From assembly GCA_020631735.1 (NCBI GenBank), contig CM036168.1, positions 99,118,932-99,182,931 on the forward strand: DNA of 64,000 nt. Reading direction: 5' to 3'. The position numbers and the translations under genes are program-made. Each line of letters opens with the position of its first letter. Position 1 is the stretch's first letter. Source of the stretch: Saccharum officinarum (lineage: Eukaryota; Streptophyta; Magnoliopsida; Poales; Poaceae). This document shows positions 42,765 through 56,823 of the stretch, piece after piece. A model generated the notes under the pieces. The model searched no databases and was not told the DNA's origin. It saw only the letters and a list, made by a program, of their open reading frames with translations.

Positions 42765-42945
42765 TTCGCCTAAACGGCCGTTTAGCCCATGTAAACACCG
42801 TGTAAACGCTACACGGTGGTGCGCCGTTTCCGTTTAATCACCCGTTTACCCTGTTTAATTGGCCGTTTAGCCCGTTTAATGGGACGTTTTGCCCGAATAA
42901 TGGCTAAACGGTAAGTGACCGACTGTTTACCGTTTAAGAAAACAT
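42765..42945. mobile_element. MITE-like block rich in CCGTTTA motifs
   Basis: About 180 bp with repeated CCGTTTA/TAAACGG words, starting CCTAAACGGCCGTTTAG and ending near CCGTTTAAG. Short CGTTTA-repeat hAT-type MITEs are common in grasses. I could not define a target duplication, so the class is tentative. Confidence 0.45.
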
Positions 42946-43116
42946 TGCCCAAGATATTATCATCTAACCAAACACATTGACATCTTGTAGGTCTGTATTC
43001 TTTTTCAGGTGAAAGGTAATTAGAAAGGGGGTGTCAGCTAGCTAGGTTAGGTGTGGATCAAGTGCCTAACACACTAATCGCCGTACCGAGTTTACAACCC
43101 TTCGCTGAATTGCAGG

Positions 43117-45255
<2,139 letters not shown>

Positions 45256-46175
45256 CTCCCTCAACTTTCGCGAAAGTCCGTTTTTCCTCACTAAACTCTA
45301 AAACCGGGTAAAACATCTCTCTCAACTTTTAAAATCATTCATCTTACCTCCCTAACCCTGTTATAAGCAGTTTTGAATGTGGTTTTGTCTTTTTCTTTTT
45401 TATTTATTTCGGCAGAATCTTTGAAAAATCATATTAAATCATAGAAAAATTATAAAATAAAATATCCAATTTTGTTGGACTCCACATGAGTAGATCTACA
45501 CAGTGAACATATAATATGGTATGCTTTAATACAAAGTTTTCGCTGTGACTTTAGATCTATGCTTTTCTGTAATTAATTGGAATAATTCATAGCTACAATT
45601 TCTATGGTCCAATTGTGATAAAATTTTTATGGTGGGCTAATTATTGTATGAGTGAACTATAGTAAAAATTTCATACTCATTGGATCATGTATAGCTTAGT
45701 TATAGATTTATTTATATTTAACAAGCATAAATCTAAATAAAATCTATAACTAAGCTATACATGATCCAATGAGTATTAAATTTTTACTACCATTTATGCA
45801 TATAATAATTAGCTCACCATAAAAATTTCACCACAATTGGACCATAGAAACTACAGCTATGAATTTTTCCATTTAATTACAGAAAAACATAGATCTAAAG
45901 CTACAGAAAAACTTTGTACTAAAGCATACCATATTATATGTTCACTGTGTAGATCTACTCATTGGATTTTCTATTTTATGATTTTTATGTGATTTACTAT
46001 GATTTTTCAAAGATTTAGCCAAAATAAATAAAAAAGACAAAGACAAAACCGCATTCAAAACCGTTTATAACAGGGCCAGGGAGATAAGATGGACGGTTTT
46101 AAAAGTTAAGGGAGATGTTTCGTCCAGTTTTAAAGTTCATGGAAGAAAAATGAACTTTCGCGAAAATTGAGAGAG
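45256..46175. mobile_element. 920-bp foldback element (near-perfect long inverted repeat)
   Basis: The left arm begins CTCCCTCAACTTTCGCGAAAG and the right arm ends with its imperfect complement at 46165-46175. The arms, about 455 bp each, match over nearly their whole length and meet near 45722 with almost no loop. The DNA is very AT-rich, with the short block TTCGCGAAA at both outer ends. No transposase frame is present. No target duplication was found, so the superfamily is unassigned. Confidence 0.88.
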
Positions 46176-46470
46176 ATAATGTGGACTTTTTCCTTCATGA
46201 ATTATGCATCTCCAGGCCCTCCTCAAATGCACAGGCGGGGAAGCCCAGGACCCACGTACCTGATGAGCCCGGTCCATGGGCCACGTACCCGATGTCTGAT
46301 GAGCACTGTCCATGCTCCGCCTCGGCAGCCGAATTCGTCGGCGCTGCGGACCGCCGGGCGGGCACGGCCTCAGTGCCGCACCGACGCCTCACCGACTTTT
46401 GTCGGTGGTGGGTGCGGCCTCACGGTCACGGCTCCTGAATACCTGATCTTTTACATAGGCACGGTAAGGG
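46176..46470. other. Intergenic spacer
   Basis: GC-rich stretch of about 295 bp between the foldback and the hAT element. It holds a local duplication of GATGAGC with CCATG phrases (46260-46312), and no supported gene. Its last eight bases, GGTAAGGG at 46463-46470, are the left hAT target duplication. Confidence 0.5.
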
Positions 46471-47700
46471 CAGGGCCGGCCCTGAGATTTCAGGGGCCCA
46501 GGGCGAGACTAAAAATCGAGGCCCCCCTTAAAACATTTAGTTTGGATGCTGGATTTACTAAATTTCGGTGCCTGAATTTTAGTTTTCTTTCAGGCGATAG
46601 TTATTGCACATATTTTATATTAAAATTGAAGATTCCGTTCAATACAATTTCTGTAGGCGCAATCTGCAATTTTTGGTATCGAGAGTAAAAAAACCACTAG
46701 ACAAAACTATAAATCTGATAAAATATGATTTGTGCTGGCACAAAGATAATTAACAATTTACAATTATTTTTATAGAAACTTAGGAAGATAAGGACAAAAA
46801 TTTAATGTGTTATGACACACCGACAAATAACAAATAAGAGTATTGGTAGTATAAAAGTGTTGCCTGAAATCAACTTAAAATTCAGGCACCTGAAATATAG
46901 GAGAAGTGGCTAAAAATAGTTACCTGGCATGCATTACATATTCTCCTTCACTTTTTTAAAAAATTATCTTGTCATATAATGCTTATCCTCCTCCTGGATG
47001 TCCAAATTCTTATCTACGGCAAGGCCTTGCTATCAGGATCAGTAGTACTCCCTCCGTTCCAAATTATAAGTCGCTTTGACTTTTTAGTTTATCCATTTTG
47101 TTATGTATCTAGACATATTATTATATCTAGATGCATAGCAAAATAGATATACCAAAAAAGTCAAAGCGACTTATAATTTGGAACAGAGGGAGTATTTGTT
47201 TGCTGAAGCGCAATAATTATTGATTCATCTATATATTTCCTTGTGTTCATATTATTATTTTTAAAAAATATATCGGATGTGTCGTCTGCGTGATCACTCG
47301 TTTCCCCTTTTTTCATTTTCTAACTACTAACAGTAGAAGACATGTGCTGGTATTTTTAAAATACATTTAGTAATTAAAAACTAGCACAAAAGCATACTGA
47401 TACTAGGGAGTAGGATGCCTCGTTTCTCTCCGGCTTTATTCCAAAAATACATGCATGCATACAGTTGCTTTTATTCCAAATCATGTGAGCGTGCAAAAGT
47501 TGACGCAGGACGCGTAGGGGTACGGGCATGCATGCAGTCATAACAGACAACGAATGCAGGCGTCGCAGATAGGCAAGTTTTTGTGGCTGCGAGCGTGGAA
47601 GAGTACTATTCGTATATGTATACATTCAGCCATACAGGGGGCCCTGGCAGCTCGGGGGCCAGGGCGGCCGCCCCGCTCGCCCGCCCCAGGGCCGGGCCTG
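46471..47700. mobile_element. Non-autonomous hAT element (1230 bp) with 8-bp target duplication
   Basis: Ends CAGGGCCGGCCCTG (46471-46484) and the complement of CAGGCCCGGCCCTG (47687-47700), 13 of 14 matching. The flanks GGTAAGGG at 46463-46470 and 47701-47708 are an exact 8-bp duplication, diagnostic of hAT. Inside are AT-rich DNA and a nested Stowaway element; no transposase domain was seen. The matching duplication and near-identical ends suggest a fairly recent insertion. Confidence 0.93.
47048..47192. mobile_element. Stowaway MITE (145 bp) with TA target duplication
   Basis: CTCCCTCCGTTCCAAATTATAAGTCG at the left in two parts mirrors TTATAATTTGGAAC and GAGGGAG at the right; TA flanks at 47046-47047 and 47193-47194. 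This is a classic Tc1/mariner-type Stowaway and is nested inside the hAT element. Confidence 0.95.
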
Positions 47701-48371
47701 GGTAAGGGCCACGCACGAGAGAGTTGTAATTTTATTTTTAATTATTTTTCTGAGTATAGTAATAATTTTAAAACGTGGATGATTCACATAAACACGTGTT
47801 ACATATGAACCTACCACAGATACGGTGTCCACGGTTACTCTAGGGACCGTTTTCACTCATCTTTTTTTTTCTTGGTTTCTAACACGCACGGAACATATGC
47901 TAGCTACCACCAATGTGCGCGTGTATCGCAGTCGCAGGTGCCGGGCGTTATGCACTAGGCACCCTGGACCGGCATTGGCTTGTGCTAATTTCATGTTCGA
48001 TAGTGAGCGTCGGATTTGCCGCAACAAATGCGTGAACTCAAAGGCGTGGCATCATGGCACATATAATAGATGGGATACAGTACGTAAGTCGTTTATTTAG
48101 CTGTCTAAGAACTATTTAATGTAACCATGATCAAGCGTGAATAAGATTTTTTTCCGAAGGAATAAGATTTATGTACACTATTTTGTTATTTCACAAATAC
48201 AAAAGAGATCACGTATATAAGTCCTGATATCAAGTGATCATTGAGAGCTTGTGAAGTAATCTCAGTAACGATAGTTCTCACAATAACAAACCTTTTACTA
48301 GCAAATGCTTCTATATACTGAAATTATATGAACCACTTAACATATAAACCTTGCACGTAGGCGCAATTTGC
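47701..48371. other. Spacer between hAT and solo LTR
   Basis: AT-rich DNA with no recognised gene. TTTGC at 48367-48371 is the left target duplication of the solo LTR. Confidence 0.55.
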
Positions 48372-51300
48372 TGTAACAGAACCGCCCAATTATACGAAAT
48401 TAAGTAGGAAAATCATCCAACGGAAGGACAATTCAACAAACTTAAGCCCGTATAACCCGGTAGTCCGTGAAATCTCGACGGATTTCAAACCATTTCTCAT
48501 AACAGCCAAGATCGTACTAAGTTTAACGGTTACCATCATAAGTTACATAAAAGTTCGCGGCATAAAATTACATCGGAGTTTAAACATAGTTATTACAAAC
48601 CAGGTTTGAATAAAAGTAGCGGAAGCGGTAGTTCAAATCACGCACACACACAACATTTTGGAATAAAGTGTCAGCTTGTGATCATCTCCAGCAAAAGCAT
48701 CAGACGAGAAGTAGCGAATGACCATTGCCCATGGTCCTATGCTTCGCCCATTGCAGGATAGAGACAGTTGATACAATAGCCATAGTACATCTGTCCATCT
48801 GCAACAAGTGAGAACAAAGCCCTGAGTACGAGAAGGTACTCAGCTAGACTTACCCGTCATAAACCAGAAATAAGAGACACCAATGAATCATGATAGGCTT
48901 TCTGGTGGGATAGCTGACTTATTTGCTAGAAAAGCATTTTTAACTTAGCAATTCCTTTCCAAAAGCATGCAGTAATTAATTCTTTATTACCCTGCCAACT
49001 ATGTTTGCAATGGTGCTAGAGTAATCATGTAATTAAGCAAGTAAGGATTACCATTGATCATTAACAGTAGTTATCATGTCATCTTTCACATAACTATCCA
49101 AGTGATTCATCAATATTACTACGATGAAGTAGCTCAAGTCAAGTGTTCACTATCCAGTGAACGATGGCGATTCGAATCGATTATTAACCAGCTGGTAAGT
49201 TATTCCTCACACAAACCTCACTCACCCGCTAAAGTGAGGTGTTGGTCACCGAGTCAACCATTCAGGTAAAGTCGCGAGCTTGTCAGGAACCACTTGTACC
49301 CGGGGGCCGCCCGACTGCTCTTTGGCCTTATCATCGCACCCCCGTATCCTGCCACTACTGCTCCGGTACAGTGCGTTGCGGGCAATTCACTCGGCCCGAA
49401 TAATCTCCCAGTTTCGCGGTCGGAAGGTACTTTATCCGGCCAGCTAAATATGAGGCATGCGTTCAACATGACCCGAGGGACAACAATGGACGGTCCTTAA
49501 CCGACACAGACGGAAAACACTACAGTCCGAAACCCTGCAAGTTTCCGCCCGGTCTCAAATTCATTTCACACTTAGTTATACCATGACTTCATAGTCATCC
49601 AAACAGGTCCAGGTAACCACCTATAGCTCGCAGGTGACAGAAAATCACCCGACTTCTACCGGTCTAAGCCAGCTAAGCATTGACTCGACTGCGGATACCA
49701 GGGTAACAAGGATATGGTATAACAAAGGTAAGCAAGGTATAATGCAGCAACGTTTGCAAACAACTCCTAAACGTAATGCATCAAATTAAGTAAAGTTAAT
49801 AATAAATTATTTACAAACTGGGAGAGAAATGCTCCGGGGCTTGCCTCTCTCGAAGGAGCTCGGACGGTGATCGGGGCACTCCGGGAGATCTTCACCGACC
49901 TCTTCTTCGGCTTCTGCCACCTCCTGCTGCTGCACCTCGATCTGCTCCTCTGGCTCCTCGGGTAAGACGATTGGGTTCTCGGTTTGCGATCCTGTATGAT
50001 ACATTGCGCGTAAGTGATTATGCAGGTGTGCATCGAAGGAGATGAATGCAATGAATATGTTGAAATGCAAGGTAGTCAACATCATCCAAGAAACTATACA
50101 CTACAAGCACATGTCATCTACTGCATTCTCTTCTACTACTATTATGTTAAGTTAACCTATCTTATGAAATGCTTCAAAGATACAACAAAGCTTTACTAAT
50201 TTCTTAATCACACTTAAAGCAACACTTGCTTAAACCCTAAGTAATAATAGGTTTGAATAGCAACATATACTTCTGATGCTCCTAAAAATCTAAGAAAATT
50301 ACAGTAGCATAATACTACTCTAAACAGACTACCATAAAAATTTCATGGCATTTGGATAAGTAAACTATCCTATACAAAAATGACAAGCTATAGCATAAAA
50401 ATGAGCATGAAATTACTTTGTACTATAAAAAGTGTCAAACAACAGAATTAATATTTTTCCTAGGTTCTTCATAGCATACTATGACTGTACAAAAATTATC
50501 ACATGCATGTTTTATACAAAGTTTGCTCTCTAGCAAAAATAACAAAAATCAGCCATTAAAGGTACTTGAACTACTTCTCCAAAGTTTTCCATAGCACATG
50601 CATGAAACATATTTTTCCTAGTAAGTACATGATATATGAAGATTAACAAACTTAAAATCATATTTTTCTGATACATATAGGATTTACTAGCTATTTTACA
50701 AGATATCAGCAATATTAAGAATTAATTAAAGCTCTACAGAAAAGTATTCCAAAAATGACATGCAATATTTTTAGATTGTAGATCTGGTTCCAATGAATCT
50801 AGATAAATTTATTTTATAATTTTTGGAGCTGAAATGACTGCTAAGATATTTTCCAAAGCATTTTCATCAAGAATAATAAAAGAAAACAGAAAACGGTTTT
50901 TATTATTGAAACTGGGCCGGCCCGTGGAATCAAACCGGCCCATGGCCGTTCTTGGCCCGGCTTTGCGCGCACGGGGGAACGGCCGAGCCGGCCTGCTCGG
51001 GGCGCGGCCCACAGGCGCAGCCCAGTCCACCGAAAGGGGAGAACGGAGGGCAGAGCGAGGTCGCCGGCTTCCGTGGCCTCGACGTCGCGGCGGTGGACGA
51101 GGGCCAACGGCCGGCTCCGGCCAAACCGCGACCAGCTAAGGTGCGCAAAACGCTCGCAAGAGAGTGGCGAACGCGTGAAGGAGACGCGGGAGGGCAGAGA
51201 TAGGGCGAGCGAGGCGGTGGCGGAGCACGGGCTCGACGGCACCGTCGCGGTGGCGCGGCGAGGCGAGGGAAAAATTGAGCCCTACCGAGGCAAACGAGGA

Positions 51301-52220
51301 GAAGGAGACACTCGTTCGGAGGAGGGGAGGATGGGGCAGAGCCTCGTGCACGGGCAATTGGACGGAGGTGGTCCACCGGTGCCGGAACAGGGCGGTGACG
51401 GTGGCGGAGCTCGGTGGCGAGCGGTGTTCCGCTGCGGTTTTCACCGGAGGGAGGAAGAAAGAGAGCAGGCGAGGCGGAAATGGAAGGGAGACCAGGTGCC
51501 CGGTCGTTTTTGAAGTGGAGCGCGGGCGCGGGGTCCACAGCGGCCACGCGGTGGCGTCGCCGGCATGCGGCCGCCACGCGGCGGGCGTTTGCTGCCGGGC
51601 GCCAGCGTGCGCGCGCGGGCGGGAAGAAGGGAGAGGGGGCTGGCTGGGCCGGGCCGCGGCGGAGGCGGACGCGGGCGCGCGCGCGGGAGTGGCGCGGGCC
51701 GATTCGGCCAGCGGGCCGAATCCGAGGCGGCGGCCTGCTAAGCTAGTTTTGATCTTTTTCAAATTTTTCATTTCAAATCAAATTCAAACACAGATTTCAA
51801 ACCCCATTTTGAACAAGAAGAAGACATTTTCTGGAATTGACCCAAAAATAAAAGTTGCTTAGAATTTAATTCTCTACAACTTTGATTAAGGGGCCAACTA
51901 AAAATTCCCAATAGATTTTGAATTGAAGAATAAAAGCTAAAATAGAGAGTATTTTTGAATATTTTAATTAATATTTTTGAACAAGTTTTTTTTGACAAAA
52001 CTTTGAGTCATCTAGTTGCTTCCAAAAATTGAACTATAGTTCTAAGTGATATAAGATTTATAGTTGCAAAATTTTGATGGAATGTGATTAGCACATTAAT
52101 ATATTACATCTCAAATACCACTTTCTAAGCTTTTATTTCACTCAAATTATAATATTAACATGTATGATTATGATGATATGAAATTCCATGCAAATGCTTG
52201 CGTAACACTGGAGTGTTACA
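48372..52220 (-). mobile_element. Tekay-type solo LTR (3849 bp) with 5-bp target duplication
   Basis: Runs from TGTAACAGAACCG to GGAGTGTTACA with TTTGC on both sides (48367-48371 and 52221-52225). No primer site, coding region or polypurine tract adjoins it, so it is a product of LTR-LTR recombination. It is homologous to the LTR of element F over much of its length, including the block near 49160 and the GC-rich block at about 50900-51740. Minus orientation is inferred from F. Confidence 0.93.
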
Positions 52221-52225
52221 TTTGC

Positions 52226-52823
52226 CCATTCCCATTTTGGATATTAATTAATTGCTGGTCCGCGGGCTAGCCCACTTGCATCTCTAGTTGCGATTTTTTT
52301 TATTTTTAGTCCAAATTTGAAACAAATTTTAAATTTAACCCGCGTTTGAATTTTTTTTAAATCTAACCCGTTTGGCCCCGCCACCATGCATGGCGGGGCA
52401 AATACACCGAACCCCGCCATGCATGGTGGCGGGGTACAGGTCCCACGTGGCGGGGGACGTGGCATGCCACCCGGGTGTACCCCGCCATGATGCGTGGCGG
52501 GGTATGGCAAACCCGCCACCCATCATGGCGGGTTACACCCCGCCACCCATCATGGCGGGGCACGGCCTAAATAAAAGCCGCGCCCCGCCACGCCCGATCG
52601 GCTTTGCAGCCGCGCCACCGCCGTTGCCGCGCCCCTAGCGACGCCGAGCCGCCGCCGGAGCCGCCACCGTCGGCCGGAGCCCCTCCGCCGCGCCCCGGCC
52701 GCCCGGCCGCGCGCCGCCGCGCCGTCGCGCCGCCGCTGCCGCGGCCGCGCGCTGCCGCAGCCGCCGTCCGCGCCGCCGCGCCGTCCCCCGCGCCCCCGCC
52801 GCCGCGGCCCCGCCGGCGCGTCC
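52226..52823. repeat. GC-rich spacer with palindromic CCCCGCCAT hairpins and CCG-rich tract
   Basis: 52376-52560 holds five imperfect palindromes of 21-23 bp of the type CCCCGCCAYNCATGGYGGGG in alternating orientation at roughly 30-50-bp spacing. A TATA-like CTAAATAAAAG follows at 52567-52577, then about 240 bp of (CCG)-rich DNA up to the LTR at 52824. Similar hairpin blocks occur in grass repeats, so this may be the U3/R of an old, otherwise lost element. The long ORFs here are compositional. Confidence 0.6.
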
Positions 52824-55800
52824 TGTAACGGATCAACGTAATTATACGAAATTAAGTAAGAAAATCTTCCACCGAGGCGGTTAATTTAACAAACTTAAGC
52901 CCGTATAACCCGAGATTCCGTGAAATCACGAAGGATTTCAAAACCACTAACATACAACCAAGATCGTACTGATTTAGCAGCCCCAATTCACACGATACAT
53001 AAATCTGATCATAAAGGTAAGATACGTCGGAGTTCGGAAATAAAAGTTATTACAACATATTTCAACATAAAGTAGCGGAGGCAAATAATTTTACGCACAC
53101 ACACTTAGTTCAGTTACAGTGCCAGTCGATAGTCATGGTCCACAAAAGCAGTAGATAAGACTAACAGAAAGACCCTTGCCTAAGGTCCTAGTTGTCACCC
53201 ATCGCCGGATACAGACAGTTGGAGCAGTACCCGTAGTACATCTGACCATCTGCAACAACAATGGGAACAACGCCCTGAGTACGAGAATGTACTCAGCTAG
53301 ACTTACCCGTCAAAAACCAGAAATAAAATGACACCAAGGAGCATGCAAGGCTTTACACAGTGGATTGGCTTGACTTCTTTGCGAAAAGCACAAGTTGTTA
53401 TGATTAAACTAATTTAAGTCCTTTTTCATCATATTTATTATAACCTATTCAATCTAGGTAAGCACCTATGCTAAAGCAATCACTTGATTAACCATTAACA
53501 TCAAAGGTTACCATCTCAGGTTTAGCATTTCCAACATTATTCACTTAACCATCAGTGTTTCATCATTGTTACTACGATGCCATAGCTCGAGTCAAGTGCT
53601 CACTAACCGGGAGCGACGGCGATTCGAATCGAATTCCTATCCAGCTGGAGATGTATTTCTCACACAAACCATGCTTCCTCCGTCAGGGTCGCGTAGATCA
53701 CCAATGACATTTTCCGAGAAGCCGCGGGATAACAATCATGGATCGCACTACCCAGGGACCGCCCGACTGCCAGGACGCACCTTGGGCTCACTCTTCGCGT
53801 CCCCGTACCCCCCTTCAACACCAGTTTGCCAACCCGAGTTTATCCCGGCTCAAAAAGTGTCGCTAACTTCGCGGTCGAAAGGTACTTTATTCGGCCAGCT
53901 AAATGTGAGGCATGCGTTCAACATGACAAGAGGGACGAGCAACGATCGATCCTTAACCGACACAGACGGAATCACTATAGTCCAAAACCCTATAAGACTC
54001 CGTCCGGTCTCCGCTTATCCATCAACACTTGGTTACTTTACATGATCACCATTACAGCTAACCATAACCCGGTATCCACCTATAACTCGCAGGTGACAGG
54101 AAATCACCCGACTTCTACCGGTCTAAGCATGGCTAAGCAATTTAATCGATCCTGACCTAACAGGGTAAAAGATAATCCGGTGGCCAAGGTAATAATGCAA
54201 CAACGGTTTCACTCAACTCCTATAACTTAATGCAACAATATATAACTATGACTCATGTAATAAGGAATAACTTTTCATAAATTAGGAGACTTAAAATGCT
54301 CCGGGGCTTGCCTCTTTCGAACGAACTAGGGTGGTGATCGACGCACTCTGGCAGTTCCTCGCCTGACTCTTCCTCCTCGGGCACCTCCTGTGCCTGGGGT
54401 TCCTGCTGATCCGTCCAAGCCTGCTCCTCCGGTACTGCTGCCTGCGACTCCTCCTGCGATCCTGTATGATGCAAGTGCATAAGGAAACATGCAAAGAATG
54501 CATCGAATTGCGGTGGAGTGCTTTGATGACATGAGATGCAGATGAGCACATGGAATAAGCAGTTTGAATATAATTATTTCTTCTACAAGGTAGTCAACGT
54601 CATCCAAGAACATATAACCTAAAACATACACCTTATCCTTCTATTAGTTAGCCTACCATCTACACATACAAGTGAACCTAAGCTACCAAAGCTTACCAAC
54701 CTAACTTATCCATAACATCAGCAAGGCATAATGATGCTTCAAAGATACACCAAACATATTTTATTTCTCTCAATTTCTCATAAAGAATAATCTTTTATTC
54801 CCTAGTTAGCTAGGGTTACACAGCAACACCTATCTCTGGTGTAGATAAAAATCTACAAAAATTACAGTAGATTACTCTTACCCTAGCTAACCTACCACTA
54901 AATTTTCATGGGAATTGCATATGTAAAACTGCCTGTACAAAATAAACAAGTTATAGCCTAAATATGAGCATGAAACTATTTTGTACTAGAAAAAGTATCA
55001 AACAATAGATTTCACATTTTTCCTATGTTACCAACAGTAAACTAACATACTACAACAATTATCACATGTATGTTGTATACAAATTTTGCTCTATAATAAA
55101 AATAACAGATATTACCAATTAAAAGCACTTGAACTACACTTCAACAATTTCTCACAGGACATGCTTCACTAATATTTTTCCTAGAAAGTATATCACAAAT
55201 AAAGATTAATGCCACAAGAATCACATTTTTCCCTTTATTATTTTATTTACTACACTTTTTCTAAGATATCAGCATTTATAGCAATTAAATAAAATTGCAC
55301 AGTAGAGTGTCACAAAAATCACATGAGATATTTTTAAACTGTAGATCTATTCAAAAGGAACATTTCACAATTTGTTTCATGATTTTTGGAGCTATAAATC
55401 TTGAGATAAAATTTTTAGAAGCCTTTTTCAGATTTTCTGGAAATCAATTTCTTTAAAACCGAAAATCAAAACCGGCTTTAAACGCTACGTGCACCCCGCT
55501 GTGACACCCGAAACCGAAACGCTGAGACAGACAGGCGGGACCCATGGGTCAGACGGGCCCACCCGTCAGCCGCAGTCGGTCAGAGGCGGTGTGGACCGCC
55601 GGGATCTCGCCGCTGGCGAGTCCTCCGACGACGGGGAGGGCACCATCGTGCTCCTCACACCGATGCGAACCCAGTGGTGCCTAGTGGGTGGCCAGACGAG
55701 CTCGGCATCGAGCTCGCCGGCGTGCATGGCGGCTCGGTGGCGCGGGATGCCGTCGCCGGCCAACTCCGACCGAGAGGAGCCGCGTGGTGAGGTCAGTGAG

Positions 55801-56812
55801 ACTCGTGGTGCAAGTGCGGTGCTCGTGCGCTCGAGAAGTGGGCGAGAAGTGGCGTGGAGGTGTGCGGCCACGGAGCGGGTCGCTCCGGTGAGCTCGGCCG
55901 GAACTCCGGCGAGCCATTACCGCGGATGGAGGCCGAATCCTGGCGGGCTGTGGCGAGCACCGGATGCGCAACGACAAGGCGCAGCGAGGGTGAAGACGGA
56001 GGCGGAGGCGGTGAGCCGGAGCGGCGGCTAGGCGGTTGCGGAGCTCGGGAGCCGGCGATGGCAAGGCGGAGCTCTGCTGCTGCTGCTGCTGCGGGCGGGC
56101 GAGGGAGAGAATGGAGGGAGCAACCGAGGAGGACGAGCGCGCGGAGGGGGTAAGCGGGCGCGGACGCTGCGGGGGCCACAGGGGCGCGTGTCGCGCGGCT
56201 CCGACGGCGTACGGACACGCGGTGACCGAGCGCTGCCGTGGCGCCACGACGCCACGCGTGGGCGCGCGCGCGCGGGGGCGGGAGGGAGACGACGCGGGCG
56301 CGGGCCGGGCCGCCAGCGAAGCTGGGCCGAAAGGGAAGCCGAAGCCCACTAAGGCGAAAATCTGATTTTTCTTTTTCAAAAATATTTTCAGATTTAATTC
56401 TTTGTTTCAAAATTGCATTTGGAGATGAAAAAGAGGTTTTCAGAAATTTGGCCCAAAATAAAAGTTGTTCAAAATTTTATTCTCTACAACTTTCATATAG
56501 AGCACTTTTCAAAATTCTCAATAGATTTTGAATTTGAGATTTAAAGCTAATTTAAAATCAAAACTCATTTACTTAGAATATTTTTAAAACAGAATTTGAG
56601 GAAGACTGGAATTCAAAATTTTGCTCCAATAATCAAGTTGATTTATTCTAGATTATTTAAAATTGCTACTTCTCAAAAGTTCACCAACTTTTTAACACTT
56701 ATATCAAATTAAATTTTGAAAGAGCTACAATTCAAATAATGCTAATCATGCAATGATGTTGAATGCTTATGCTTTGAATGATAATGCATGCTTAACACCC
56801 AGGGGTGTTACA
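52824..56812 (-). repeat. 3' LTR of Tekay element F (3989 bp)
   Basis: Plus-orientation ends are TGTAACGGATC and GGGTGTTACA. On the right it adjoins the polypurine tract (GGGGGGAGGGC on the minus strand, 56813-56823) and the end of pol, so it is the 3' LTR of a minus-strand element. It contains a GC-rich block (about 55490-56340) and AT-rich flanks. The ORFs inside, up to 232 codons, lie in the GC-rich block on both strands and are not supported. Confidence 0.92.
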
Positions 56813-56823
56813 GCCCTCCCCCC

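Noticed and set aside
50834..51862. Several ORFs of 100-215 codons on both strands
   Set aside because: Confined to the GC-rich block of a solo LTR, overlapping in many frames, no recognisable domain.
52567..52836. Ala/Pro/Arg-rich ORFs
   Set aside because: Products of the CCG-rich tract; no domain and extreme composition.
55489..56410. ORFs of 180-232 codons on both strands
   Set aside because: Same reason: GC-rich block of the LTR of element F.
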